Assembly (NCBI RefSeq): GCF_001665875.1
Contig: NZ_LZTA01000140.1
Location: 1-64,000 of the forward strand
Source of the DNA: Mycobacterium sp. 852002-40037_SCH5390672
Lineage (GTDB): Bacteria; Actinomycetota; Actinomycetes; Mycobacteriales; Mycobacteriaceae
Length of the DNA: 64,000 bases
Direction: 5' to 3'
Shown: one piece after another, positions 32,753-42,255 of the stretch
How the letters are laid out: the number at the start of each line of letters is the position of its first letter
Numbering within the stretch: position 1 is the stretch's first letter
The notes under the pieces: model-generated
Told to the model about the DNA's origin: nothing
Database searches by the model: none
The model's input: the letters and a program-made list of their open reading frames with translations, nothing else
Program-made: the position numbers and the translations under genes

Positions 32753-33082
32753 CTATTGGCTATTCGCCGTCTGGGCTTCCCCAAGAAAGTGACCCACCAC
32801 GTCGGGGCCGGTGGAGTGCATCTTGATGGAGAGCTCGAGCAGCCTGTCCTTGACCAGCTTCGGCAGTAGCTCGATCGAGCGCGTTGTGGCGGAGTCGTAC
32901 TTAGCCCCGGGAAACCGCTGCAGGAGAACATCTTTCTGCTCCTCGGTGGCGTAGATCTCGAGCAGCTTCATACCGGCGAAAGCCTCGTTCGCCAGGTCCG
33001 CCATTCCGGCATTCGCCAGCGCTTCCAATCGTTCCTCGTTGATCCAGACGTTGACCTTGATCTTCTTCTCGCCACTGCTCAT
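32753..33082 (-). CDS. Small protein of unknown function linked to sat
   Basis: The protein has 109 residues, is charged and mostly helical by appearance, with no signal peptide or membrane segment. It starts MSSGEKKIKVNVWINEERL and ends with a polar tail. I do not recognise the family. Its ATG overlaps the sat stop (TCAT/ATGA), so it is translated with the ATP sulfurylase and may be an accessory or regulatory subunit. Codon usage and GC are lower than in neighbouring genes, as for sat and apsK. Confidence 0.7.
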   Translation of the reverse strand: MSSGEKKIKVNVWINEERLEALANAGMADLANEAFAGMKLLEIYATEEQKDVLLQRFPGAKYDSATTRSIELLPKLVKDRLLELSIKMHSTGPDVVGHFLGEAQTANSQ

Positions 33083-34338
33083 GAGTTCTCCAATTGGTTC
33101 AGCGTAAAGACCGGCAACCTGTCTTTCAGATACTCCTCGGTGACGAACGGCGAACCCTGGCCGTACTTCGCGGCGCTGTCCATCACCACTTCGAACACCT
33201 CGTGCCGCATCACCATTTGGGTCGGCTTGACCTCGTCGGTCAGAATGCTTCGAATCAGGCTGCCGCTGAAGCTTTGTGATTGATCGTCATGGCCACACAG
33301 GGCCGAATTGGTGACCTCCTGGCACACCGGGCAGTACCAGTTCTCCCGCAGGAACACGGATTTGATCTCCAGCTCGCTCCGGTGTTGCTTGAGGATGTTC
33401 TGTGAATCGTATGGGTGGTAGAAATCCCCCACGCCCGCGTGGTCCCGTCCGAACATGTGATGCGTGCAGCCGAGGTTCGTCCGCAGAATCGCGTGGAAGA
33501 TGGCCTCCCGGGGCCCCGCGTAGCGCATGTCCCACAGCGTGAACGACACCAGGTGGACGTCCTCGCGGAAATACCCGCTGGTTCGCAATTCGTTCTGCGC
33601 CAACAGGATTGCCTCGTCAATGTAGTCCCCGACGCGCTTCTGGCCGATGATGGCGTTGACGAGCACGCCCGTGTTCAGGTTGTCGACGGGCTGGTCCTCG
33701 TTCGCCGCCAACCACGCCTGCTTCATCAGGGCCTCGTGGCCGGTGTGCGGAACGTTTCGGGTCTGGTGGGCGACGGCACGCTTCCAGTTCTTTGCCGCCA
33801 GGGCATCCTTGTGCTGCCTCGGCGTCAGCCAGAAGCTTTTGAAGGGTTCGTTGAACACCGGTTCGTTGATGAGCGTGATGTCGCCGCCGATGAAACGATC
33901 CGCATAGGCCAGCATCTTCTTGACCCCCGGGTGCCGGGGGTCGGTGGTGCCATAGGTCTTTTCGGCCATGCGCTCCAAGTCGTATTCGTAGATCTCGGAG
34001 ACCTCAAAGAGCGCCATCGGGGCGTCGAGATATTCGAGGACGACGCTGTGGCCCTCTTTCACCCCGAGCTTCTCGACGTCTTCCGCGGAAAGATCGAAGA
34101 CGATCGGGATGCTCCACAGCGTGCCGTCGGGCAGCTGGAATTTGTCCAGCGTGCCCTCCACTTCGCGCCGGCCCATGAACCCGGTCAGCGGAGTGAAGAA
34201 ACCGTAGGAAAGGCTGATCACCTCGTGAGCGGTGCCTTTCGAGATCGGGACGCGCGGCAACCCGTCGATCTGACTCACCGCGTTTTCGGTGGACACCCGT
34301 TCCACGATCGGCTTGCCGTTATGACCTTGGTAGCTCAT
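33079..34338 (-). CDS. sat: Homomeric ATP sulfurylase (Sat)
   Basis: The 419-residue enzyme makes APS from ATP and sulfate. It is the single-subunit type, not the CysD/CysN type that mycobacteria normally use. The active-site signature is AHQTRNVPHTGHE (QxRN...HxGHE), with GRDHAGVGDFY and a zinc-type cluster CPVCQEVTNSALCGHD found in bacterial and archaeal Sat. It lies 79 bp downstream of apsK with GAGG eight bases before ATG 34338. Two sampled 60-base lines in the gene have 30 and 33 G+C, against 46 in a PKS line. It is probably acquired. Confidence 0.88.
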   Translation of the reverse strand: MSYQGHNGKPIVERVSTENAVSQIDGLPRVPISKGTAHEVISLSYGFFTPLTGFMGRREVEGTLDKFQLPDGTLWSIPIVFDLSAEDVEKLGVKEGHSVVLEYLDAPMALFEVSEIYEYDLERMAEKTYGTTDPRHPGVKKMLAYADRFIGGDITLINEPVFNEPFKSFWLTPRQHKDALAAKNWKRAVAHQTRNVPHTGHEALMKQAWLAANEDQPVDNLNTGVLVNAIIGQKRVGDYIDEAILLAQNELRTSGYFREDVHLVSFTLWDMRYAGPREAIFHAILRTNLGCTHHMFGRDHAGVGDFYHPYDSQNILKQHRSELEIKSVFLRENWYCPVCQEVTNSALCGHDDQSQSFSGSLIRSILTDEVKPTQMVMRHEVFEVVMDSAAKYGQGSPFVTEEYLKDRLPVFTLNQLENS

Positions 34339-34417
34339 GAAAGTGACCTCGTTTCGGTAATCGGCGGTTGCCTGTGCGGTGAACGGCTCCCGAAGCCGTC
34401 GTCGCCGAGGCTGCCCG

Positions 34418-35086
34418 CTAAGCGTCTCGCCGGACCGGGACGGAGATGACGCCTACCTGCTCGAGATGGGCGATCACCTCCTCGGCCAGCGTGTCGGCTT
34501 CCTTGTTGCCGCCTTCGAGCCTCAGCTCGGGCCGCGCGGGCGCCTCGTAGGGATCGTCGATTCCGGTGAATCCCTTGATCTCGCCAGCCCGGGCTTTCTT
34601 ATAGAGGCCCTTGGGATCGCGCTGCTCGCAAATCTCAATCGGGGTGTCGATGAAGATCTCGTGGAAATCGCCGTCGTTCAGGGTGGCCCGAATTGCGTCA
34701 CGATCACGAACGTAAGGACTGATGAAGGCCGTCAACGCGATGACGCCGGACTCGCAGAACAGCTTCGCGACCGCGCCGATACGGCGGATGTTCTCCTCGC
34801 GATCCTGGGCGGAGAATCCCAGGCCGAACCGCTTCGCGAACTCGAGTCCGTGACGCTCTTCGAGCAGTTCCGGGCCGGCATTGAGCCCATAGCGGACGTT
34901 GTCTCCGTCCAGCAGAAAGCTGCGTATGCCCCGCGCGTAGAGCTTCTGCTCGACGACGTTGGCCACCGTGCTCTTGCCGCTGCCGCTCAGTCCGGTGAAC
35001 CAGATGACGCAGCCTTTGTGCCCGTTGAGGCTCTCGCGCTCGGCGCGGCTTATCTGATGTTCGTGCCAGGTGATGTTGTTGGCCAT
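34418..35086 (-). CDS. APS kinase (CysC-type, stand-alone)
   Basis: The 222-residue enzyme phosphorylates APS to PAPS. It has the P-loop FTGLSGSGKST at residues 30-40, LLDGDNVRYGLN, and AFISPYVRDRDAIR. In mycobacteria this activity normally resides in the CysNC fusion, so this is a second, separate copy. ATG 35086 has AGGAG six bases upstream. It leads the set apsK-sat-orf, so the unit would turn sulfate into PAPS, the donor for sulfotransferases. None is encoded in the window. Confidence 0.9.
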   Translation of the reverse strand: MANNITWHEHQISRAERESLNGHKGCVIWFTGLSGSGKSTVANVVEQKLYARGIRSFLLDGDNVRYGLNAGPELLEERHGLEFAKRFGLGFSAQDREENIRRIGAVAKLFCESGVIALTAFISPYVRDRDAIRATLNDGDFHEIFIDTPIEICEQRDPKGLYKKARAGEIKGFTGIDDPYEAPARPELRLEGGNKEADTLAEEVIAHLEQVGVISVPVRRDA

Positions 35087-35494
35087 GTCCAGCTCCTGTT
35101 CACAACGCGTCAGTCGCGCATGGACGTGCGCACGAGGCGGGATTGACCGTCTCAATTACCGGTAGTGACGAAACGTCAACGGCCACTTACCATCCTCCGC
35201 ATCACCGGTCGCGGTACTGGTGGCCGGCCGGGCATCGCATCCGCCCGACAGGAATCCACGTGCCTGCCGACACCGATGTCGCGCTTCGGCACGGCGAACT
35301 CGTCGCATCGATCCTGGCCACATACCTTCACCATATTGTTTATCAATGAATCCGGGTTAGAACCAGTCCACAAGTAAAGATGGCCAATTTACGGGGGTTT
35401 ATATTGTGCCGCTGCGCGTTGACCCCTCCCCCATCGAGCCCGTTCGCGAACCTGCCCGGTAATCGCGCGGCGGGGCCTCGACGGCATGCGCGGG
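35087..35494. other. 408-bp gap between the PKS stop and apsK
   Basis: The right part (about 35325-35405) is markedly AT-rich, and the left part holds GACG-TTT-CGTC symmetry at 35168-35178. A promoter for apsK is expected here but no clear -35/-10 pair could be assigned. Short open frames are present on the plus strand; none looks real. Confidence 0.5.
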
Positions 35495-38400
35495 TCAGGA
35501 TGCTGACGGTGCGGCTTGCAGATCAGACAGCTCGTCACACAAGTGGTCCGCCAGACCGCGAACGGTGGTGATTTTGGCGGGGCTGATGCGCACACCAGTC
35601 TCGGTTTCGAGGCGGGTGCGCAGCTCCAAGTTTCCCAGCGAATCCAAACCGTAGTCGGACAGGGGCCGATCGGGATCGATTGTGCGACGGAGCAATAGGC
35701 TGATCTGACCGGATACCAACCGGCGAATGGCCGACGGCCACTCCTCGCGCGGCAACGCCCGCAATTCGGCGAGGAACTTGCCGGTGTCCGGTTTGCCTTG
35801 GCCCATCGAGCCGAAAGCCTCGGCGAACCGGCTGCGTTGCGCGAAGGATGTCAACCATCGCGTCCCCATGATCGGCGCGTAGCCGGAGTACGGGCGGTCG
35901 TAGCGCAGCAGCGTTTCGAATGCGCGGAAGCCCTCGGCCGGATTGATCGCGACGCCGGCGTCCTCGGCCAGGGCCGCGGCGCGGCCAACCTCGGACCACG
36001 CCCCCCACCCGATCGAGGTGCCCGGCAGCCCGTGGGCGCGACGCCAGTAAGCGAACGCGTCCAGCCAGCTGTTGGCCGCGGCGTACGCACCCTGCCCGGG
36101 CGAGCCCACCAACGCGGCGGCAGACGAGAAGCAGCAGAACCAGTCCAGCGGCTGCCCGGTTTTTTCCTCCTGCAGGGCTTGATGAATGTTCCACGCGCCG
36201 TAGACCTTTGGCGCCCAGCACCGGTCGATGAGTTCGTCGGTGACATTCGCCACCGTGGCGTCCTCGACCACCGCCGCCGCGTGCAGCACTCCCCGAACCG
36301 GCAGTCCGGTGGCGGTGGCGCACGCCACCAGCCGCTCGGCCGTCTGGGGCTCGGCGATGTCCCCGCACTGCACCGCGATGTCGGCGCCCGCGGTGCGAAG
36401 TCGCTCGATGGCTTCGCGCGCTTGCTCGTTGGGTTGCGAGCGGGAGTTGAGCACGATCCGCCCGCAGCCCGCCGCCACCATTTCACCGGCCAGGAACAAG
36501 CCCAGCCCGCCGATGCCGCCGGTGATGATGTACGCACCGTCGGCGCGGAACGGCCGCACCTTTTCCGGCGTCACGGCGGCCACACTGCTTCCCGCGCGCG
36601 ACACGTGCAGCACCACCTTGCCGGTGTGCCCCGCGCCGGCGACCAGACGCACCGCAGCGGCCGCGTCGTGAATCGGATAGTGCGTGGTGCGCGGCAACGG
36701 CAGTTCGCCGGCGGCGGTGCGCTGGTACACGGTGGTCAACAGGCGCCGAACCGTGTGCGGATGGCTGAATGTGAGCAGCGCGAGATCGACGGCGAACAGC
36801 GACAGATTGCGACGGAACGGAAACAGCCCCAGGTGGGTGTCGCGGTAGATGTCACGCTTGCCCAGCTCGATGAAGCGTCCGCCCAGGGCCAGCAGTTCGA
36901 TTCCCGCCCGTTGCGCGGCGCCGGGTAGCGAGTTGAGCACCACGTCGACGCCGTATCCGTCTGTGTCCCGGCGGATTTGATCGGCGAACTCCGTGCCGCG
37001 CGAGTCGTAGACGTGCTCGATACCCATGTCGCGCAGCAGTTGCCGGCGCTGCGGGCTACCCGCGGTCGCGAAGATCTCACAACCCACGGCCCGGGCGATC
37101 GCGATGGCCGCCTGCCCGACGCCACCGGTCCCGGAATGGATCAGCACCTTGTCGGTCGGTGAGATGCGGGCCAGATCGTGCAGGCTGTACCACGCGGTCG
37201 CGGACGCGGTCGGCACCGCGGCGGCGTCTTCGACCGGCACCTCGGGCGGCAGCGTGACAGCGTGCCGGGCGTCGGCGATGACGAAAGTGCCCCAGCATCC
37301 GTTGCGGGACATCCCGCCGACGTGGTCGCCGACCTTGTGCTCGGTGACGTCCGGTCCGACGGCGGTCACCACGCCGGCGAAGTCGCCGCCCAGCTGTTGC
37401 TGGTAACCCTCGAAGGTGGGATAGCGCCCGAAGGCGACAAGGACATCCGCGAAGTTGATGGTCGACGCGGTCACCGCCACTTCGATCTCCCCCGGCCCGG
37501 GCGGCACCCGGTCGAAGGCGGTGAACTCCAGCGATTCGAGGTCACCGGGTGTGCGGATCTGCAGGCGCATGCCGTCACGCTCGTGATCGACGACGGTGGT
37601 TCGCCGCTCGGCCGGGCGAAGCGGCCCGGGCCGCAGGCGCGCGGCGTACCACTGGTCGCCTCGCCAGGCGGTCTCGTCTTCTTCCGATCCGCTTTTCAGT
37701 TGCAGCGCAACATGTTCGGGGTCGGTCGTGTCGTTGACATCGATCTGGGTGGCGCTCAGATGCGGATGCTCGGAGTCGATCACCCGCATCAGCCCGCGCA
37801 GCCCGCCCTGCGCCAGGTTCGCCACATCACCGGCGGTCACGCGTGCGGCAGTCCGGGTCACCACGTACAGCCGCGGCGACTCGCCGGGCAGCTCCGAGAG
37901 CTCACGGGCGACGGCCGCCAGATGCGACACGTAATCCCGGCCGCGTCGCGGTGCGCGCGGGTCGCCCGCGGGGCCATCGGGCGCCGCGGTCACCACGACG
38001 ACGCCGTTCAGCCCCTTCAACGGCCCGTGACCGTTGCGGGCGCTCTGGCCGGCGGCGGACAGCAGCGACCGCAGCTGTGCGGTATCCACGGCGCCGAGGG
38101 GTACGGACACCGTGCTGCATTGCGCGCCATCGGAACTCAAGGCCTCTGCGAGTCGCGCCGTCCACGGGTCGTGGGGGTCGGCATCGGCGTCGGACGCGGC
38201 GAGCAGTACCCAGCAGCCGGGCTGACTGTGCGCCGTCTCGGGCAGTTCCCGGGGCTCCCAGTCGATGGTCAACAACCGGTCGTTGAGCAGCCGATGGGCG
38301 TGGTCGTGTTCGGAGGTGCCGCCGGCCAGCCGTAGTCCCTCGACGGTCAACAGCACCGTCCCGGACTTGTCCAACACGTCGAGGTCGACCTCGCATTCGC

Positions 38401-41400
38401 CGGGGCGCGAGGACGTGACCCGGGCCAGGCAGTATTGCGCGTTGCGCGTCGAATGATAGCTGCGCAACCTGCGCACCCCGGCCGGCAGCAGCAGACCGCC
38501 GGCCCCGGCATTCTGCACCTCCGGCGATACGACGACCGACTGGAAGCACGCGTCGAGCAAGGCCGGGTGTGCGGTGTAGGCCGACTGCTGCGAGCGGATG
38601 GGGCCCGGCAGTGCGACTTCGGCAAGCAGCGTGGTGATCTCCCCGGCGGGGGCCAGCACCGCGGACAGACCCGAAAACGCCGGACCGTAGTGAATTCCCG
38701 CGGCGTCGAAAGCCCTTCGCAATTCCGCGCCGTCCATGCGGGACGGATGGTTGGCGATCAGCGTTGCCAGGTCGTGAGCGGACGGCTGCCGCGGTACGGC
38801 TGAGTCGGCGTCGTCTCCGGCGAACGCATGCAGGACCGCGCTTGCCCGGCGGATGCGTTCGCCGTCCTCGTGGGTGTCCACGGTGAACTCGAGAACACCG
38901 GGCGCGGTGACCCTCGCCACCGAGGACGCCGGCGTCTCGTCGCCCAGCAGCAGTGTCTGCTCGAACTTGACGTCGCGCACCTCGGCCCACTCACCCAGGG
39001 CCGCATGAGCGGCCGCTAGCGCCATCTCGCAATAGGCTGCGCCGGGAAACGCAGCGACACTGTAGATTTGGTGATCGGCAAGCCACGGATGTGCGCCGAT
39101 GCCGACCTCGCCCTGCCAGACGTGGCGCTCGGGTTCCTCCTGCAGATGCACGTGAGCGCCGAGCAGGGGGTGTACGGCCTGGACAGTGGCTCCGTGTGCG
39201 TGCTCTGTTGCCTCGCGGCTGAGCATCAGTCGGCGGTGGGTCCACGTCGGCAGCGGGGCATCCACCAAACGCCCTGTCGGGTATTGGACGGAGAAGTCCA
39301 CGTGCGCCCCGGCGCTGTGTACGTCGGCGACGAAGCCGCGCAAGCCAACTGGCAGCTCCTGGTCGCGGCGCACGGCCGCCCGGGCGGCGATGGGCATGTC
39401 CAGACTCCCGGCGTTCTGCTCAACGGCGTGAGTCAGCAGCGGATGCGGCGCCAGCTCGCCGAAAACTCGGAACCCGTCCTTGAGGGCGGCCTGCACGGCG
39501 GCCGCGAATCGCACCGTGCAACGCAGGTTTTCGGCCCAGTAGTCGCCGGTGAACGACGGCCGCTCGCGCGGGTTCCACAGCGTCGCGGAATAGTACGGCA
39601 CCGCGGGCGCCATCGGTTGCAGATCGGCGAGGACCTCGACCAGCTCGTCGAGGATCGGCTCCACCTGCGGTGAATGCGAGGCGACGTCCACCGCCACCTC
39701 GCGCGCCATCACGTCCTGTTCCTGCCAGGCCGCGACCAGTTCGCGAATGGTCTGGGTGTCACCGCCGACGACGGTCGATGTCGGCGATGCGACCACGGAG
39801 AGCACGGCGTCGGAGATACCGCGAATCGACAGTTCCGACAGCACTTGTTGTCCCGGCAGTTCCACCGACGCCATCGCGCCACTGCCCGCGATCCGCGCCA
39901 TCAGCTTAGAGCGACGGCAGATGACGCGCACACCATCGGCGACCGATAACCCGCCGGCGACGACGGCCGCCGCGGATTCGCCGAGCGAATGCCCGATGAC
40001 GGCACCGGGACGCACCCCGTAGGACTTCATCGTCTCGGCGAGCGCGACCTGCATCGCGAAGATCGTCGGCTGCACCTTGTCGATGCCGCTCACCACCGCC
40101 GGCGCCGACATGGCCTCGGTCACCGAAAAGCGCGATTCCGCGGCGATCAACGGCTCGATGGCCGCGATCGTCGCGGCGAAAACCGGCTCCTTGGCCAGCA
40201 GTTCAACGCCCATCCGCGACCACTGCGAGCCCTGCCCGGAGAACACCCACACCGGGCCTCGGTCGTCTTGTCCCACCGCGGGCTCATACGGGACGTCGCT
40301 GTCGGCGACCGCGCGCAGCTCCGTGCCCAACTCGCCGAAAGTGCTCGCCGAGACCACGGTCCGCACCGGTCGGTACGCGCGCCGGCGCGACAGTGTGTAG
40401 CCGAGGTCCCTTAAGCCTGGGGCATTTTCGCCGTTACCCGCAACGCTGTCGTGCTCGTCGAGCCAGGCCGCCAGCCGCGCGGCGGTGACACGCAGCTGCT
40501 CGGCGGACGTGGCCGACAAGGGAAACAAAAGCGGTCCCCCGACGGAGGGTGCGCCCGATTCTGGCGCTGGTGCTTGTACCGGGGCCTGTTCCAGGATGGC
40601 GTGCACGTTGGTGCCGGACATCCCGTACGACGACACCGCGGCGCGGCGCGGGTGATGTCCGTTGCTGGGCCACGGCGTATTGCTCTGCGGCACGAAGAGA
40701 TCCGTCTTGATCCGGGCCATCTCGTCGGGGAACCGGGTGAAGTGCAGGTTCTGCGGCACCACGGCGTGCTGCAGCGCCAGGATCGCCTTCATCAACCCCA
40801 GCGGCCCCGACGTCGACTGCAGGTGACCGAAGTTGGTCTTCACCGATCCCAGGGCGCAGGGGCCGCCGGTGCCGTACACGGCGGCCAGGCTGGCGAATTC
40901 GATCGGATCGCCGACCGGGGTGCCGGTGCCGTGCGCCTCGACCAATCCGACCGTGGCCGCGTCGACGTCGGCGAGCTCCAGGGCCTTCCGGTAAACGGCG
41001 ACCTGAGCCGTTTCCGAGGGCGCCGCGATGTTCACGGTCCGGCCATCCTGATTGGCCGCGGTGCCGCGCAGCACCGCCAGGATGCGATCGCCGTCGCGTT
41101 GCGCGTCGTCGAGCCGCTTGAGCAGCAGCATGACGCAGCCCTCGCCGGACACGAATCCGTCGGCCCGGACGTCGAAGGCGTGGCAGCGGCCGGTCGGGGA
41201 CAACATGCCCTGCAGCGAACCCGAAACGGACTTGCGCGGTTCCAAGGTCACCACGACGCCACCGGCCAGGGTGAGGTCGGATTCGCCGCCGCCGAGGCTG
41301 CCGCACGCCTGGTGGACGGCCATCAACCCCGACGAGCACGCGGTGTCGATGGTCACCGCCGGGCCGTGCAGCCCGAGCGTGTAGGCGACTCGCCCGGACG

Positions 41401-41869
41401 CGAAGCTGTTGCTGGTGCCGGTGAATCCGTACGGCCCTTCGGCCGCGCCGCAGTCGGCGGACAGCAGTTCGTAGTCACCGTGGGTCAGACCGACGAACAC
41501 ACCGGTCTGCGATTGAACCAAAGACGCCGGGTCGAGGCCGGCGTGCTCGACCGCATCCCATGACGTTTCCAGCAGCAGGCGGTGTTGCGGGTCGATCGCG
41601 GTGGCCTCGCGCTCGGTCATGCCGAAGAAGTCGCAGTCAAAGCCGCCGACGTCGTCGAGGAACGCGCCCCACCGAGTTACCGATCGGCCGGGGACGCCGG
41701 GCTCGGGATCGTAGAACAGGTCCGCATCCCACCGGTCGGCGGGAATTTCGCCAACGAAGTCGTCACCGCGCAGCAGCGCCTCCCAGAGGCGTTGCGGGGA
41801 GTCGATCCCGCCGGGAAGTCGGCAGGCCATCCCGATGACGGCAACGGGTGTGGCGTTTGCGGCACGCAA
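35495..41869 (-). CDS. Mas-type highly reducing polyketide synthase (KS-AT-DH-ER-KR-ACP)
   Basis: The 2124-residue type I iterative PKS has these domains in order: KS (active Cys in DTACSSGL near residue 175, HGTGT, SVKTNFGH), AT (GHSLGES near 628, VASHSPQV near 730, the methylmalonyl-type pattern), DH (HPWLADHQ near 930), ER (GTGGVGQAA near 1582), KR (TGGIGGLG near 1785) and ACP (DSLGN near 2076). Length and order fit the Mas/Pks2/Pks3-4 family that makes methyl-branched acids. There is no thioesterase. TTG 41869 has AGGGGA eight bases upstream. The locus is that of pks3/4 in M. tuberculosis, but no PapA, MmpL10 or Chp2 gene is present. Confidence 0.92.
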   Translation of the reverse strand: MRAANATPVAVIGMACRLPGGIDSPQRLWEALLRGDDFVGEIPADRWDADLFYDPEPGVPGRSVTRWGAFLDDVGGFDCDFFGMTEREATAIDPQHRLLLETSWDAVEHAGLDPASLVQSQTGVFVGLTHGDYELLSADCGAAEGPYGFTGTSNSFASGRVAYTLGLHGPAVTIDTACSSGLMAVHQACGSLGGGESDLTLAGGVVVTLEPRKSVSGSLQGMLSPTGRCHAFDVRADGFVSGEGCVMLLLKRLDDAQRDGDRILAVLRGTAANQDGRTVNIAAPSETAQVAVYRKALELADVDAATVGLVEAHGTGTPVGDPIEFASLAAVYGTGGPCALGSVKTNFGHLQSTSGPLGLMKAILALQHAVVPQNLHFTRFPDEMARIKTDLFVPQSNTPWPSNGHHPRRAAVSSYGMSGTNVHAILEQAPVQAPAPESGAPSVGGPLLFPLSATSAEQLRVTAARLAAWLDEHDSVAGNGENAPGLRDLGYTLSRRRAYRPVRTVVSASTFGELGTELRAVADSDVPYEPAVGQDDRGPVWVFSGQGSQWSRMGVELLAKEPVFAATIAAIEPLIAAESRFSVTEAMSAPAVVSGIDKVQPTIFAMQVALAETMKSYGVRPGAVIGHSLGESAAAVVAGGLSVADGVRVICRRSKLMARIAGSGAMASVELPGQQVLSELSIRGISDAVLSVVASPTSTVVGGDTQTIRELVAAWQEQDVMAREVAVDVASHSPQVEPILDELVEVLADLQPMAPAVPYYSATLWNPRERPSFTGDYWAENLRCTVRFAAAVQAALKDGFRVFGELAPHPLLTHAVEQNAGSLDMPIAARAAVRRDQELPVGLRGFVADVHSAGAHVDFSVQYPTGRLVDAPLPTWTHRRLMLSREATEHAHGATVQAVHPLLGAHVHLQEEPERHVWQGEVGIGAHPWLADHQIYSVAAFPGAAYCEMALAAAHAALGEWAEVRDVKFEQTLLLGDETPASSVARVTAPGVLEFTVDTHEDGERIRRASAVLHAFAGDDADSAVPRQPSAHDLATLIANHPSRMDGAELRRAFDAAGIHYGPAFSGLSAVLAPAGEITTLLAEVALPGPIRSQQSAYTAHPALLDACFQSVVVSPEVQNAGAGGLLLPAGVRRLRSYHSTRNAQYCLARVTSSRPGECEVDLDVLDKSGTVLLTVEGLRLAGGTSEHDHAHRLLNDRLLTIDWEPRELPETAHSQPGCWVLLAASDADADPHDPWTARLAEALSSDGAQCSTVSVPLGAVDTAQLRSLLSAAGQSARNGHGPLKGLNGVVVVTAAPDGPAGDPRAPRRGRDYVSHLAAVARELSELPGESPRLYVVTRTAARVTAGDVANLAQGGLRGLMRVIDSEHPHLSATQIDVNDTTDPEHVALQLKSGSEEDETAWRGDQWYAARLRPGPLRPAERRTTVVDHERDGMRLQIRTPGDLESLEFTAFDRVPPGPGEIEVAVTASTINFADVLVAFGRYPTFEGYQQQLGGDFAGVVTAVGPDVTEHKVGDHVGGMSRNGCWGTFVIADARHAVTLPPEVPVEDAAAVPTASATAWYSLHDLARISPTDKVLIHSGTGGVGQAAIAIARAVGCEIFATAGSPQRRQLLRDMGIEHVYDSRGTEFADQIRRDTDGYGVDVVLNSLPGAAQRAGIELLALGGRFIELGKRDIYRDTHLGLFPFRRNLSLFAVDLALLTFSHPHTVRRLLTTVYQRTAAGELPLPRTTHYPIHDAAAAVRLVAGAGHTGKVVLHVSRAGSSVAAVTPEKVRPFRADGAYIITGGIGGLGLFLAGEMVAAGCGRIVLNSRSQPNEQAREAIERLRTAGADIAVQCGDIAEPQTAERLVACATATGLPVRGVLHAAAVVEDATVANVTDELIDRCWAPKVYGAWNIHQALQEEKTGQPLDWFCCFSSAAALVGSPGQGAYAAANSWLDAFAYWRRAHGLPGTSIGWGAWSEVGRAAALAEDAGVAINPAEGFRAFETLLRYDRPYSGYAPIMGTRWLTSFAQRSRFAEAFGSMGQGKPDTGKFLAELRALPREEWPSAIRRLVSGQISLLLRRTIDPDRPLSDYGLDSLGNLELRTRLETETGVRISPAKITTVRGLADHLCDELSDLQAAPSAS

Positions 41870-42255
41870 CGTGCAAGTCCCCTATCCTCGCCCGATCACT
41901 CGGGCATTCGATAGCCGTGCGCAAGCGCGGGGAGCCCGTGAGCATCGGCGCGCACCGTCATCTCTCCCGTGTTTCAGGCCTTATTATGCAGGTGTCAGTT
42001 TACAGTCGAACCCGGTCGGGTCGGCGGGAGTAGACAATTTCGGCTCGGTCTTACCGATAACGCACCAACGACACCGGGGTGTCACGAAACCCGCGCCGTG
42101 CCTGCGTAACCCCGTCAATCCTGACCCCGCCGGTGGCCCACGACCCCCGAGGCAGGCCCACTATGCCCAGGCGGGGAAACCAGCGGCCGAAAATGCTCTA
42201 TCTTCAAGGCAATTCGTACGTCCCCGGCCTGACCTGCGGCCGCTGGGACGTGCGG
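41870..42255. other. 386-bp gap upstream of the PKS
   Basis: It contains the candidate PKS promoter and, near its right end, the stop of the permease gene. No small gene or RNA could be recognised. Confidence 0.5.
41983..42010 (-). promoter_or_regulatory. Candidate PKS promoter
   Basis: On the minus strand TTCGAC (42005-42010) is followed by 16 bp and CATAAT (41983-41988), about 110 bp upstream of the TTG start, in the only AT-rich part of the gap. Confidence 0.4.

Noticed and set aside
33079..35086. Dissimilatory sulfur oxidation
   Set aside because: Homomeric Sat occurs in sulfur oxidisers, but no apr, dsr or sox gene is present, and apsK points to PAPS formation.
35143..35377. Two short plus-strand frames in the PKS-apsK gap
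   Set aside because: They overlap each other, have no ribosome-binding site and no recognisable composition.
35495..41869. Calling the PKS the polyacyltrehalose synthase Pks3/4
   Set aside because: Position fits, but the partner genes are missing and domain content alone does not separate Mas-type PKSs.
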